Below are positions 1 through 7,302 of a stretch of 34,921 nucleotides of DNA, one piece after another; positions within the stretch are counted from its first letter, which is position 1, and every line of letters begins with the position of its first letter. Under the pieces are notes generated by a model. The model ran no database searches. It saw nothing but the letters and a program-made list of their open reading frames with translations, and was not told the origin of the DNA. Made by a program: the position numbers and the translations under genes. Origin of the DNA: Clostridia bacterium (GTDB lineage Bacteria; Bacillota_A; Clostridia; Christensenellales; CAG-138); the NCBI GenBank assembly GCA_017553815.1, contig JAFZJT010000249.1, positions 1 to 34,921 on the forward strand, written 5' to 3'.

Positions 1-1
1 C

Positions 2-973
2 TGTGAGTGCGGCGAGAAGCCATCCTTTGCTCCGGGCGAGCAGTTTGAGTACTCCAACACCGGCTACTGCCTGCTGGCACAGATCGTGGAGACCGTTGCA
101 GGCGTTCCCTTTGAGGACTTTCTGCGGGACAACATTTTCGAACCTGCCGGGATGCACGCGACGCGTGTCTACCACCGCCGGATGGAAAAGATCACGGTTC
201 CGAATCTGGCCTGGGGGCTGTCGCTGCCGTTGGGCTCCGACCGCTACACGCTCCCGGATGACCTGCCAGGGGAGAGCGCGGCCGTTACCTGCGACGGCGC
301 GAACGGGGACGGGCTGGTGCACTCCAACATCTTTGACCTGTTCCAATGGGACCGGGCACTGCGTGCGGAGAAGGTGCTTACGAAGGAGGAACAGATGCTG
401 ATGGCCACCCCCGGACGACTCAACAACGGGGAAATCGGCATCGACAAGGACGAGGACGATGATCCCGATTACGGCTACGGCTTCGGCTGGGACGTGCTGG
501 ATGATCCTGATTTCGGCCTGATCGTCTGCCACAGCGGCGGCTGGCCCGGTTATTATAACTGGTACGAACGCTTTGTGGACGCGGACCGCGTTTTGATCTG
601 GCTGCGCTGCCGCGACGCGCGGGACGAGCGGGCCTGGCAATCCTTTTCCAGGGGCTTGACGGCAATCACGAGGGACAGAGAACCGGAGAGAGTCCGCAGC
701 ATCGAAGAACTCGCCGTTCAGAACCCGGACAGGAGCGGCTGGGATGAGTTCTGCGGGAAATACGACTATGCCATCGGGGACTTCCGTATCGAAGAGATCT
801 TCCGGAAAGACGGCGAGATGTACGCGCTGGCAAACGACGACGACAGGGCAATTGAGCTGCGGCTCTACCCGTTGGGAGAGAAGACCTTTGGAATAAAAGA
901 CCTTGATGCAGACCTGACCCTGAGCGACGGCACGCTGACGCTGTATGGCGTGACTGGTAAGAAAACAGAATAG
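2..973 (+). CDS. Serine hydrolase of the beta-lactamase / class C PBP-like family, 5' partial
   Basis: The reading frame is open from the left edge, so the start and the N-terminal SxxK motif lie outside the window. The first visible residues include a PGEQFEYSNTGY stretch, the Y-S-N motif of class C beta-lactamases, D-alanyl-D-alanine carboxypeptidases and related esterases. Further on, CHSGGWPGY matches the H/K-x-G third active-site motif region. The remaining roughly 100 residues look like the beta-rich C-terminal domain often attached to such hydrolases. Members cleave beta-lactams, D-amino peptides or esters; the substrate cannot be told from this fragment, and the signal peptide, if any, is not visible. 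The gene ends in TAG, followed by a short GC-rich inverted repeat (983-989 with 999-1005) without a clear T-tract. The family assignment is firm; the exact enzyme is not. Confidence 0.85.
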   Translation, partial: CECGEKPSFAPGEQFEYSNTGYCLLAQIVETVAGVPFEDFLRDNIFEPAGMHATRVYHRRMEKITVPNLAWGLSLPLGSDRYTLPDDLPGESAAVTCDGANGDGLVHSNIFDLFQWDRALRAEKVLTKEEQMLMATPGRLNNGEIGIDKDEDDDPDYGYGFGWDVLDDPDFGLIVCHSGGWPGYYNWYERFVDADRVLIWLRCRDARDERAWQSFSRGLTAITRDREPERVRSIEELAVQNPDRSGWDEFCGKYDYAIGDFRIEEIFRKDGEMYALANDDDRAIELRLYPLGEKTFGIKDLDADLTLSDGTLTLYGVTGKKTE

Positions 974-1396
974 GATTCTTGTAGGGGAGGGTGAGCTACT
1001 CCCCTGCGGCATTATCGCAAGGAAGCTCCTGTATACCAGCCCCGTTGATGTATTCGAACGTATGCCACAGGCTCCCGATTGCCACACCTTGTTATATCCT
1101 GTTGTGAGTTAATCTTGCCCTTGCTTTTGCCCTTATGAGCGGCGCGGGCGTTATAGAAACGGTGTAACATTTCATAAAGGGATTCGGTGAGCAGATTACA
1201 TAAAATCCTTTGTTTTCAGCGGTTTCAGAAGATTTCATTCAAGTCCTGTAATCACCGGCGAATGTCTATGATTTCGGGGATTTCAAATTCCCGTTTGCCA
1301 TAGCGCAACAATAATATTTCGTAATGAAATGAGGATCGGTCGCGCAAGGGAGCATCGGCGCTGCCGACAAATCCTGTTCAAGAAGAGGGAAAGCGA
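974..1396. other. Gene-free stretch with a possible decayed coding fragment
   Basis: There is no convincing gene in these 423 bases. A 7-bp inverted repeat, AGGGGAG/CTCCCCT (983-989 and 999-1005), follows the hydrolase stop. On the minus strand two short open stretches look coding-like: one of about 65 codons over roughly 1010-1215 (containing SLYEMLHRFYNARAAHKG) and one ending near 1247 with RYGKREFEIPEIIDIRR before a stop. Neither has a start with a ribosome binding site, and I do not recognise a family. They may be remnants of a mobile-element gene, but this is only an impression. Just before the next gene, AGAGGGA at 1384-1390 is that gene's ribosome binding site. Confidence 0.4.
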
Positions 1397-2266
1397 ATGA
1401 AAGGTAAGTTTTTTGCAATAGAAGAAGTCAAGGCGTTTGAGCTTATCGAGCGCACGAGCAAAATGATGCCCGCGCACAGGGGCATCGACAGGCGCTGCTT
1501 TATAGTTGGTGAATACGCGGTGCTGTCCACGTCAAGATTGAAGCTGAGAAACGTTGACGTGCGCGATGACGAGCTTTCGCATCTAAACGATATCATCGAA
1601 AAGCTCCTGCTTCTTGAGTGCGAGGGCGTGAACGTTGTGCCGATACTCGGCTATTGCTATGACCCCGACTCGATGGACGGCGAGGGCTTTTTGATCGAGC
1701 GCCGCGCAAGGGGCGCGGAGATGTACGACGATGCGATCATCTGCAAATTCGAGGCTTGGACGCAGGATAATGACGAGGTTTATCTTAAAAGCGATACCGA
1801 TGCCGCCGAGTACATAACGAACAGAACGCGCGTTCTTGCGCTTGCTCCGCAGGCGCATTACGATAAATTCATCGCCGATATGCTGGAGATCATGAAGCGC
1901 GATATCCTTATCGACTTCATGGGAAAGAGCAATTTTTTCTATGACAGTGAGGCGGGTTTTCAGTTCATAGACCTTGATACGCATACGGACAGCCATTACG
2001 GGCTTTGCGAAGACACGATCTCGAACGAGGAGGTTGCCGCCATCGGCGGCTTTGCTCCCTGCCATTTTGCGGAGGGAACTGCGGCTTTTGCGCCGATCGC
2101 GCTCGTTCCGAGCGCCCTTGCCGAGCTTGGCGAAGCGCGCCTTGCCGCGCTTGCCGAAAGCAACAGCCTTATCTTTGAAAAATGCCTTGCCGCATTGAGA
2201 GCAAACGGCGTTTCGGATGCGGTTTTGGATAAAACGCTTCAAAGGCTGAAGGTTTTCGGGCGGTAA
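1397..2266 (+). CDS. Unrecognised 289-aa protein with kinase-like (APH/choline-kinase-like) features
   Basis: I do not recognise a named family. The protein has no signal peptide or membrane segment. Its middle part reads like the hinge of a phosphotransferase fold: a strand VVPILGYCYDPDS, then GEGFLIERRARGAEMY (residues about 80-110). Residues 169-194 (ILIDFMGKSNFFYD, then GFQFIDLD) resemble the catalytic-loop and metal-binding D segments of protein-kinase-like enzymes. Aligned on N179, the usual catalytic Asp position falls on F174, with D173 one residue early, so activity is uncertain. A closely related copy forms the C-terminal part of the GNAT fusion gene at 2835-4238, with the same motifs. 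The start is ATG with AGAGGGA six bases upstream. A GNAT gene follows after 31 bases, so an operon is likely. The kinase-fold reading is inference. Confidence 0.75.
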   Translation: MKGKFFAIEEVKAFELIERTSKMMPAHRGIDRRCFIVGEYAVLSTSRLKLRNVDVRDDELSHLNDIIEKLLLLECEGVNVVPILGYCYDPDSMDGEGFLIERRARGAEMYDDAIICKFEAWTQDNDEVYLKSDTDAAEYITNRTRVLALAPQAHYDKFIADMLEIMKRDILIDFMGKSNFFYDSEAGFQFIDLDTHTDSHYGLCEDTISNEEVAAIGGFAPCHFAEGTAAFAPIALVPSALAELGEARLAALAESNSLIFEKCLAALRANGVSDAVLDKTLQRLKVFGR

Positions 2267-2297
2267 ACTTAAAACGTCCGCGCATATCGGAGGTGCG

Positions 2298-2768
2298 ATG
2301 AAAAAAACCGTTAAAATAAAGCGAATAGAGGATTCAAGCGAGCTCGAGCTGATGACAACTTGGATGCACGCCTGGTGGGGCAAGCGTGAAAACTACACCC
2401 GCGAAGCTGTTCGCTGCTGCATGGAGCACAGCTTGAAGCGCGAGGGGCTGCCGCAGACATACGGGCTCTACCTTGACGGGCGGCTGATCGGGATGTATCA
2501 ATTCACCTGCGCCGATCTCTTCGTTCGACCGGATATCTACCCTTGGCTTGCAAACGTTTATATAGACGAAGCGCACCGCTCCAAGGGATACGGACGGCTG
2601 CTGCTTGGTTCGGTTCAAAAGAGCGCCGCCGAATCGGGCTTGGCCGAGCTCTATCTTTTTACCGAGCACGGCGGGCTTTATGAAAAATTCGGCTGGGAGT
2701 TTATTGAGAGCATAGACACCCATCTTGAGCCGAGGATGCAGAGGCTTTACAGGCTCAAGGTTCGGTAA
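2298..2768 (+). CDS. GNAT family N-acetyltransferase
   Basis: The 156-residue length is normal for a single-domain GNAT enzyme, which transfers acetyl from acetyl-CoA to an amine. The acetyl-CoA pyrophosphate-binding motif A is clear as ANVYIDEAHRSKGYGRLLL (about residues 86-104; R/Q-x-x-G-x-G/A form), preceded by the strand GLYLDGRLIGMYQF. The late segment ELYLFTEHGGLYEKFGWEF matches motif B, with the typical FYEK-GF ending. The start is ATG with CGGAGGT seven bases upstream. The gene lies between the kinase-like gene and the GNAT-kinase-like fusion on the same strand, so it likely belongs to the same transcript. The acceptor substrate cannot be inferred; modification of a small molecule, an antibiotic or a protein N-terminus are all possible. 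Confidence 0.88.
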   Translation: MKKTVKIKRIEDSSELELMTTWMHAWWGKRENYTREAVRCCMEHSLKREGLPQTYGLYLDGRLIGMYQFTCADLFVRPDIYPWLANVYIDEAHRSKGYGRLLLGSVQKSAAESGLAELYLFTEHGGLYEKFGWEFIESIDTHLEPRMQRLYRLKVR

Positions 2769-2834
2769 AGCGGCGTGGCTGCGACAAATAATTACTGTGG
2801 GAAAATGACGGCAAAAGAACGGAGGGTGCGGAGA

Positions 2835-4238
2835 ATGGACGGTATGAAGCTTATCTCGCCGACGATGGAATACGATGAGAGCATACAGGCCTATCGAAGG
2901 GAATTTCTTGAATGCGGCGATTCGATGGACGGCACGAGCAGGCTCCGGCGTTTTGACAATACTAAGGATTGGCTCGATTATCTGGATTCGAACGGTTCCC
3001 TGCCCGCTTCCCAGTACGTTTTCGTTCGCGAAGAGGACGGCAAGATCGTTGGAATGCTGGATATTCGGCTTTCAACCAATGATTTTCTCGAACGCTTCGC
3101 GGGTTACGTCGGCTACTCCGTTTGCCCGAGCGAAAGGCGCAAGGGCTATGCAACACAGATGCTCGGCATGGCGCTTCCGATCATGAAGCGCCTCGGGATG
3201 GAGAACGTGCTTATCACCTGCTATGAGGGAAACGAAGCCAGCCGCAAAACCATCATCAATAACGGAGGCGTATATGAATCGACCGTGTATTGGCAGGAGC
3301 GCGATGCAAATCTTGAAAGATACCGGATCGATCTGAGCGGGATCAGGCCGAATAAACAGCGAAAAACTATGTGCGGCAAGTTTTTTGCAATAGAAAGAGA
3401 AAAAGCGCTCGAGCTTATCGAGCGCACGGAGCGTATGATTCCTGCGCACAGAGGCATCGACAGGCGCGCTTATCTTATCGACGATCACGCCGTTTTGGCA
3501 ACCTCGAGATTGAAGCTTAGAAACGTTGACGTGCGCGACGACGAGCTGCGTTATCTTGACGAGCTGATATTAGAGCTTGTCCGGCTGCACGGGGAGGACG
3601 TAAACGTCGTTCCGATCCTTGGATATTGTTACGATCCCGACTCCTCCGACGGAGAGGGCTTTTTGATCCAGCGCCGCGCGAAAGGGGCTGAGATGTATGA
3701 CGACGCGATCATCTGCAAATACGAAGTCTGGACGCAGGCAAACGATGAGATCTATCTCGAAAGCAGCGCCGACACCGTGGAATACATAGTTTCGCGCACC
3801 CGCGCTTTGGCCGAAGCTCCGCAGGAGCATTACAACAAATTCATTGCCGATATAATGGCTATCGTGAAGAGCGAAATTCTTATAGACTTCATGGGAAAGA
3901 GCAACTTCTTCTATGACGAGGAGGAAGGCTTTCAGTTCATCGACCTTGACTCTCATACCGATTCTTACTACGGCTTGAGCGAAAGCAGCGTATCCGTCGA
4001 AGAATTGGCGGCCTTGGGAGGCTTTGTACCCTGTCACTTCGCGGAGGGAACGAAGCGCTTCGCCCCGGCTGCGCTCGCTTCCGACGCCGTTCGCGAGCTT
4101 GGCTCTGCGCGCCTTGCCCTGCTCGCCGAGAGCAATCTGCAGGTCTTTGATAAATGCCTTGCTGCTATGAAGGCAAACGGCCTTTCGGACGAGATTCTGA
4201 ATAAAACCGTTTCAAGCATAAAGGTCTTCGGGCAGTAA
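2835..4238 (+). CDS. Fusion: GNAT acetyltransferase domain + kinase-like domain
   Basis: I start this gene at ATG 2835, which has GGAGGGTGCGGAG just upstream. The frame is open further upstream to GTG 2775, but that start would overlap poor initiation signals. Residues about 1-165 are a GNAT domain of the RimJ/RimL-like type, with motif A as VGYSVCPSERRKGYATQML and a late NEASRKTIINNGG segment. After a short linker, residues about 179-467 are a full-length paralogue of the protein at 1397-2266: GKFFAIE start, MIPAHRGIDRR, VVPILGYCYDPDS, ILIDFMGKSNFFYD and FQFIDLD are shared. The internal ATG at 3369 has no visible ribosome binding site, so one fused polypeptide is more likely than two. A terminator hairpin follows 45 bases after the stop. 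The two joined activities suggest a shared substrate, but none can be named. Confidence 0.82.
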   Translation: MDGMKLISPTMEYDESIQAYRREFLECGDSMDGTSRLRRFDNTKDWLDYLDSNGSLPASQYVFVREEDGKIVGMLDIRLSTNDFLERFAGYVGYSVCPSERRKGYATQMLGMALPIMKRLGMENVLITCYEGNEASRKTIINNGGVYESTVYWQERDANLERYRIDLSGIRPNKQRKTMCGKFFAIEREKALELIERTERMIPAHRGIDRRAYLIDDHAVLATSRLKLRNVDVRDDELRYLDELILELVRLHGEDVNVVPILGYCYDPDSSDGEGFLIQRRAKGAEMYDDAIICKYEVWTQANDEIYLESSADTVEYIVSRTRALAEAPQEHYNKFIADIMAIVKSEILIDFMGKSNFFYDEEEGFQFIDLDSHTDSYYGLSESSVSVEELAALGGFVPCHFAEGTKRFAPAALASDAVRELGSARLALLAESNLQVFDKCLAAMKANGLSDEILNKTVSSIKVFGQ

Positions 4239-4283
4239 GCTGCCGACCCGCATAAATGCTTTTCCGAGAAAACCGCATAAAGC

Positions 4284-4319
4284 AGCCGACCGCTCAAAAG
4301 CTGATGCGGTCGGCTTTTA
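4284..4319. terminator. Rho-independent terminator, possibly bidirectional
   Basis: A perfect 9-bp stem, GCCGACCGC (4285-4293) with GCGGTCGGC (4306-4314), is extended by an A-T pair and followed by TTTTA on the plus strand. It ends the kinase-like/GNAT cluster. On the other strand it faces the NYN gene that ends at 4353, so it can serve both. Confidence 0.85.
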
Positions 4320-4352
4320 TATGTCAAGTTGTTTTGGAGCGTTTTGCCCCCG

Positions 4353-5123
4353 TCAGTTGTCATTCAACCCGTCCATGCGGATCCTGTCCCAATTCGGAAC
4401 GAGCACGCGGAGATTCTCCTTGCCCTGTTTTATCTCCTTTTGGTGGATATAGTCGTTTGCAACGAGCTTCAAAAGCGCGGATTTGACGGTCTCCTTGGGG
4501 ATATTGTTTGCCTTGGCAACGCTGTCGATGATATCCCAATAGGTTTGAGGGGTCTTGCGGTTGCCCTGCTTCTGGAAATGCTTTATTATCAGCGCCGCCT
4601 GACTGTCCTCTATCTCCTTGCGGCTCGGCAGAAGCACGAAATTGTTTGCAACCATCTGAAGGCGCTTGCTGAAGGTCGAATCCACGCCGTAGACCACAAC
4701 GTTTTTCCGGCATTTCTGAATGAGATATTTTATCACCGATTGGAAGTGTCCGTCGCCTGTAAAGATGACGTAGGTGCCGATATCCTCGCGGTCGGTGACG
4801 CTCTGATAGATATAGTCGAGCATCACGAAATCGGTCATATCCTTTTTGCTCTTCTGATTTGCGGTGCCGGTCTCGATGATCGTATTGGTGATCGACCTTA
4901 GCCTTGCAAGCTCCTCCCCGATAGCCGGAGAGCTGAAATCCGCGAATACCATTATATCCACGATATTGTACTGGTTTTCAAGCGCCTTTCGCCACGCGGA
5001 GAGGTTCGGGCGCATCGAGTAATTGTTTTTATATGAATAAAACCAGTATTCGTAATCCACAAAGACGAGTGCTTTATTAATATTGCTCTTGGTTTTGAAA
5101 ATATTAAGCACTTTGTCCTCCAT
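4353..5123 (-). CDS. NYN domain (LabA/DUF88-like, PIN-fold) protein with C-terminal winged-helix region
   Basis: This 256-residue cytoplasmic protein has an NYN/PIN-like RNase fold: ALVFVDYEYW with D23, KKDMTDFVMLDYIYQ with D95 and D98, and IFTGDGHFQ with D124. These acidic residues sit where the family binds metal for phosphodiester cleavage of RNA. Residues about 170-245 (SQAALIIKHFQKQG to NWDRIRM) look like a small winged-helix domain that could bind nucleic acid. The start is ATG with GGAAAG close upstream. It lies 74 bases downstream of yebC on the same strand, separated by a strong hairpin without a T-tract. Its RNA target is unknown. The family call is confident; the nuclease role is inferred from the family. 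Confidence 0.87.
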   Translation of the reverse strand: MEDKVLNIFKTKSNINKALVFVDYEYWFYSYKNNYSMRPNLSAWRKALENQYNIVDIMVFADFSSPAIGEELARLRSITNTIIETGTANQKSKKDMTDFVMLDYIYQSVTDREDIGTYVIFTGDGHFQSVIKYLIQKCRKNVVVYGVDSTFSKRLQMVANNFVLLPSRKEIEDSQAALIIKHFQKQGNRKTPQTYWDIIDSVAKANNIPKETVKSALLKLVANDYIHQKEIKQGKENLRVLVPNWDRIRMDGLNDN

Positions 5124-5137
5124 GAAGCTTTCCGCAG

Positions 5138-5180
5138 CGCGCTTCGGGCGGCGGCATAGTTTCAGCCGCCCGAACGCGCG
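5138..5180. repeat. Strong GC-rich hairpin between yebC and the NYN gene
   Basis: TTCGGGCGGC (5143-5152) pairs perfectly with GCCGCCCGAA (5165-5174). The stem continues with CGCGC/GCGCG after a one-base bulge, to 5138 and 5180. On the minus (transcribed) strand no T-run follows, so it is not a standard terminator. It could be an RNA stabiliser, an attenuating hairpin or a repeat-family member. Confidence 0.6.
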
Positions 5181-5197
5181 TTAAAATTTCGGAAAAC

Positions 5198-5944
5198 TCA
5201 GTCCTCTTCCTCGACCTCGGGAAGTATCGCATTGTGGAATACCTCCTGAACGTCATCGTTGTCCTCAAACATCTCGAGCATGCGCTCGATCTTGGCGATC
5301 GTCTCCTCGTCGGAAACGTCCACGGTGTTCGAAGGGATCATTTCGTTTTCGGCGGAGAGGAAGCTGTAGCCCGCGTTCTCGAGCGCTTCGCGCACGGCGG
5401 AGAAATCGTTGGGTGCGGTGAACACCTCGAAAACATCGTCCGCCGCGGTGAAATCCTCGGCTCCCGCGTCGAGCGCCTGCATCATCAGCTCGTCTTCATC
5501 GATGGAAGCGCTGCGCTCGATAACGATATGACCCTTGCGGTCGAACATCCAGCTGACGCAACCGGAGTTGCCCATGCCGTTGCCGTACTTATCGAAGAGA
5601 TGGCGGATCTCCGCCGCGGTGCGGTTCTTGTTGTCGGTCAGAACTTCGACGATGACCGCAACGCCGCCGGGACCGTAGCCCTCGTAGCTGCCGCTCTCGT
5701 AGTTGATGGAGCCGAGCTCTCCCGCCGCCTTCTTGATGGAACGGGTGATGTTGTCGTTCGGCATATTGTTTGCCTTAGCCTTGGCGATAACGTCGCGAAG
5801 CGTGGAGTTGTTTGCGGGGTCGCCGCCGCCCTCTTTAACCGCGATGGCGATCTCTCTGCCTATCTTGGTGAAGATCTTGCCGCGCTGGGAGTCGGTCTTT
5901 TCCTTCTTGTTTTTAATGTTTGCCCATTTGGAATGTCCGGACAT
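5198..5944 (-). CDS. yebC: YebC/PmpR family regulator (TACO1 homologue)
   Basis: The protein starts [16 protein letters not shown], the hallmark N-terminus of this family, and at 248 residues has the usual length. [19 protein letters not shown] and [10 protein letters not shown] are family segments, and the C-terminal region is very acidic. Bacterial members are described as DNA-binding regulators or, more recently, as factors that help ribosomes through difficult sequences, related to mitochondrial TACO1. The ATG start has a textbook GGAGGTATTTT spacing. It sits between the sortase gene upstream (91-base gap) and the NYN gene downstream, all on the minus strand. Identity is secure; the molecular role in this organism is not shown by the sequence. 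Confidence 0.95.
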   Translation of the reverse strand: MSGHSKWANIKNKKEKTDSQRGKIFTKIGREIAIAVKEGGGDPANNSTLRDVIAKAKANNMPNDNITRSIKKAAGELGSINYESGSYEGYGPGGVAVIVEVLTDNKNRTAAEIRHLFDKYGNGMGNSGCVSWMFDRKGHIVIERSASIDEDELMMQALDAGAEDFTAADDVFEVFTAPNDFSAVREALENAGYSFLSAENEMIPSNTVDVSDEETIAKIERMLEMFEDNDDVQEVFHNAILPEVEEED

Positions 5945-6035
5945 AAAATACCTCCTGTATTCGATTAGGTTTTCTTATTGTATTTTGATTTATAAGCTTT
6001 GTGTCGGGCTTGCTGCGCCTTGCGGCAGCTTTAGG

Positions 6036-7115
6036 TTACGGAGCCCTTGTGGGATCGGGCGGAGCGCTCGTAGGTCCTTCGGTGTTTCTCGCCTCGGGCG
6101 TCTGCTCCGGCTCCGGCGTTACCTCGATATTTGGCGTTGCCTCTGGCGGCTGAGTGGCAGGCGGTTGGGTCGGCATGGGATCGACGTAGACCGGGTAGCA
6201 GATCGCGAAGACGCGGTGCGCCGAGGTGCCATAGTAGGAGCTGTAATCGTCCTTGCAGGTAATCAAAGTCAGCCTTCTTGAACCGCCGGTGTTCATGATC
6301 TCGCTCGGAACGTTGTTAAACATATGTTCCTCGATCCTGCCAACGACGTAGTAGGCAAACTGCCCGTTCTGCATCTCGACTATTACGCTGTCGCCTATTT
6401 TAAGATTGTCCCTGACGATCTTGAAGTAGCCGAACTTGCCCTTATGCCTTATATGCCCCGCGATAAGCGTGTTGCCTCCGCGCACGGGGTCGCCGCCGTA
6501 CATAAACCAGCCGGCGATGTAGGCGGACTGCACGACCGCCATCTGCCCGTATTGGTTGTAGCCCACGGGCTGAACGGGGCAAACGGGGCATTCCGATTCA
6601 TAGCCTACGAAATAAAGATTCTTCGGCTCGTACGGATTATAGGGCGTCGGCTCCGGGTCGCCGTAAACGGGCTTGGGCGGCGTGTAGTTGTCGCCCGGGA
6701 TCGGGGTCGTCGGGGGCTGCGTCACACCGGGCACCGCGGTCGGCATCGGCGGCTTCGTGCTCTCGGGATCCTTGGGGTTCCAGTAGCCGTTGAGAATGAT
6801 CCATTCCGTCCACGCGTCCTCGTCCGTATATCCCCACGGAAGCGGCGTTGTATCAGGATCCGCTGTCGGAAGCGGCGGCATGGTGGGCGCAGGAATCGGG
6901 GTTTCGTTGTTCACGACCTCGTTGTACTTTTCTTCGATTTTATTGCTGCAGCTCTTGATCCACAGCGTTTGATCATTGATGATGATGTAGATGCCCGCAA
7001 GTATCAGCACGGCGGACACCGCGTAGAGTATCCTGTTGAAGCGCTTGTTTTTCTTTCTTCGCGCTTCCCTCTCCTCGGGCGTGAGGCTCGAGAGGTCAAC
7101 CTTTTGTTTTTTCAT
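6036..7115 (-). CDS. Sortase with long proline-rich stalk and tail
   Basis: This 359-residue membrane-anchored transpeptidase has one N-terminal helix (about residues 30-48) after a Lys/Arg-rich cytoplasmic end, giving a type II topology. Residues about 72-165 are a Pro/Thr-rich stalk. The sortase core follows, with catalytic His221 (TLIAGHIRHKG), Cys287 (LTLITCKDD) and Arg301 (SAHRVFAICYPV). Sortases cleave LPxTG-like motifs and attach proteins to the wall or build pili. The tail after residue 310 is again Pro/Thr/Glu-rich, which is unusual for a sortase. The subclass is not certain; class D- or E/F-like housekeeping types are candidates. No pilin or LPxTG gene lies next to it, but the protein at 21268-23880 carries a VPPTGD signal. 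A strong promoter is visible at 7205-7233. Confidence 0.9.
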   Translation of the reverse strand: MKKQKVDLSSLTPEEREARRKKNKRFNRILYAVSAVLILAGIYIIINDQTLWIKSCSNKIEEKYNEVVNNETPIPAPTMPPLPTADPDTTPLPWGYTDEDAWTEWIILNGYWNPKDPESTKPPMPTAVPGVTQPPTTPIPGDNYTPPKPVYGDPEPTPYNPYEPKNLYFVGYESECPVCPVQPVGYNQYGQMAVVQSAYIAGWFMYGGDPVRGGNTLIAGHIRHKGKFGYFKIVRDNLKIGDSVIVEMQNGQFAYYVVGRIEEHMFNNVPSEIMNTGGSRRLTLITCKDDYSSYYGTSAHRVFAICYPVYVDPMPTQPPATQPPEATPNIEVTPEPEQTPEARNTEGPTSAPPDPTRAP

Positions 7116-7204
7116 CCGTTATTTCACCTTCCTTTTTCAACGAACCCGGCGGACGCGCTGCACTCCCTTCTTCAATACTGCAGAAACCGCCCATTGAACA
7201 ATTA

Positions 7205-7233
7205 ATTATATCAGATTTATCGCCGTTTGGCAA
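7205..7233 (-). promoter_or_regulatory. Sigma-A promoter for the sortase-yebC group
   Basis: On the minus strand the -35 is TTGCCA (7233-7228) and the -10 is TATAAT (7210-7205), with a 17-nt spacer. It directs transcription into the sortase gene starting at 7115. Its -35 touches the -35 of the divergent argS promoter. Confidence 0.8.
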
Positions 7234-7262
7234 TTGTGCTTTAAAAGTTTTTATGCTATAAT
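7234..7262 (+). promoter_or_regulatory. Sigma-A promoter for argS
   Basis: The -35 is TTGTGC (7234-7239) and the -10 is TATAAT (7257-7262), with a 17-nt spacer. The leader to the argS ATG is only about 35 bases, with AGGAGG at 7290-7295, so there is no room for a T-box. Confidence 0.82.
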
Positions 7263-7302
7263 ATAATGAGTATTGTTTTTATACTCCTTAGGAGGTTTTA
7301 TC

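Noticed and set aside
6324..7205. Long plus-strand open frame antisense to the sortase gene
   Set aside because: It mirrors the GC-rich sortase codons, has no ribosome binding site or recognisable domain, and the sortase reading is supported by catalytic residues and a promoter.
7240..7302. T-box leader for argS
   Set aside because: The leader is only about 35 bases, with no room for specifier and antiterminator structures.
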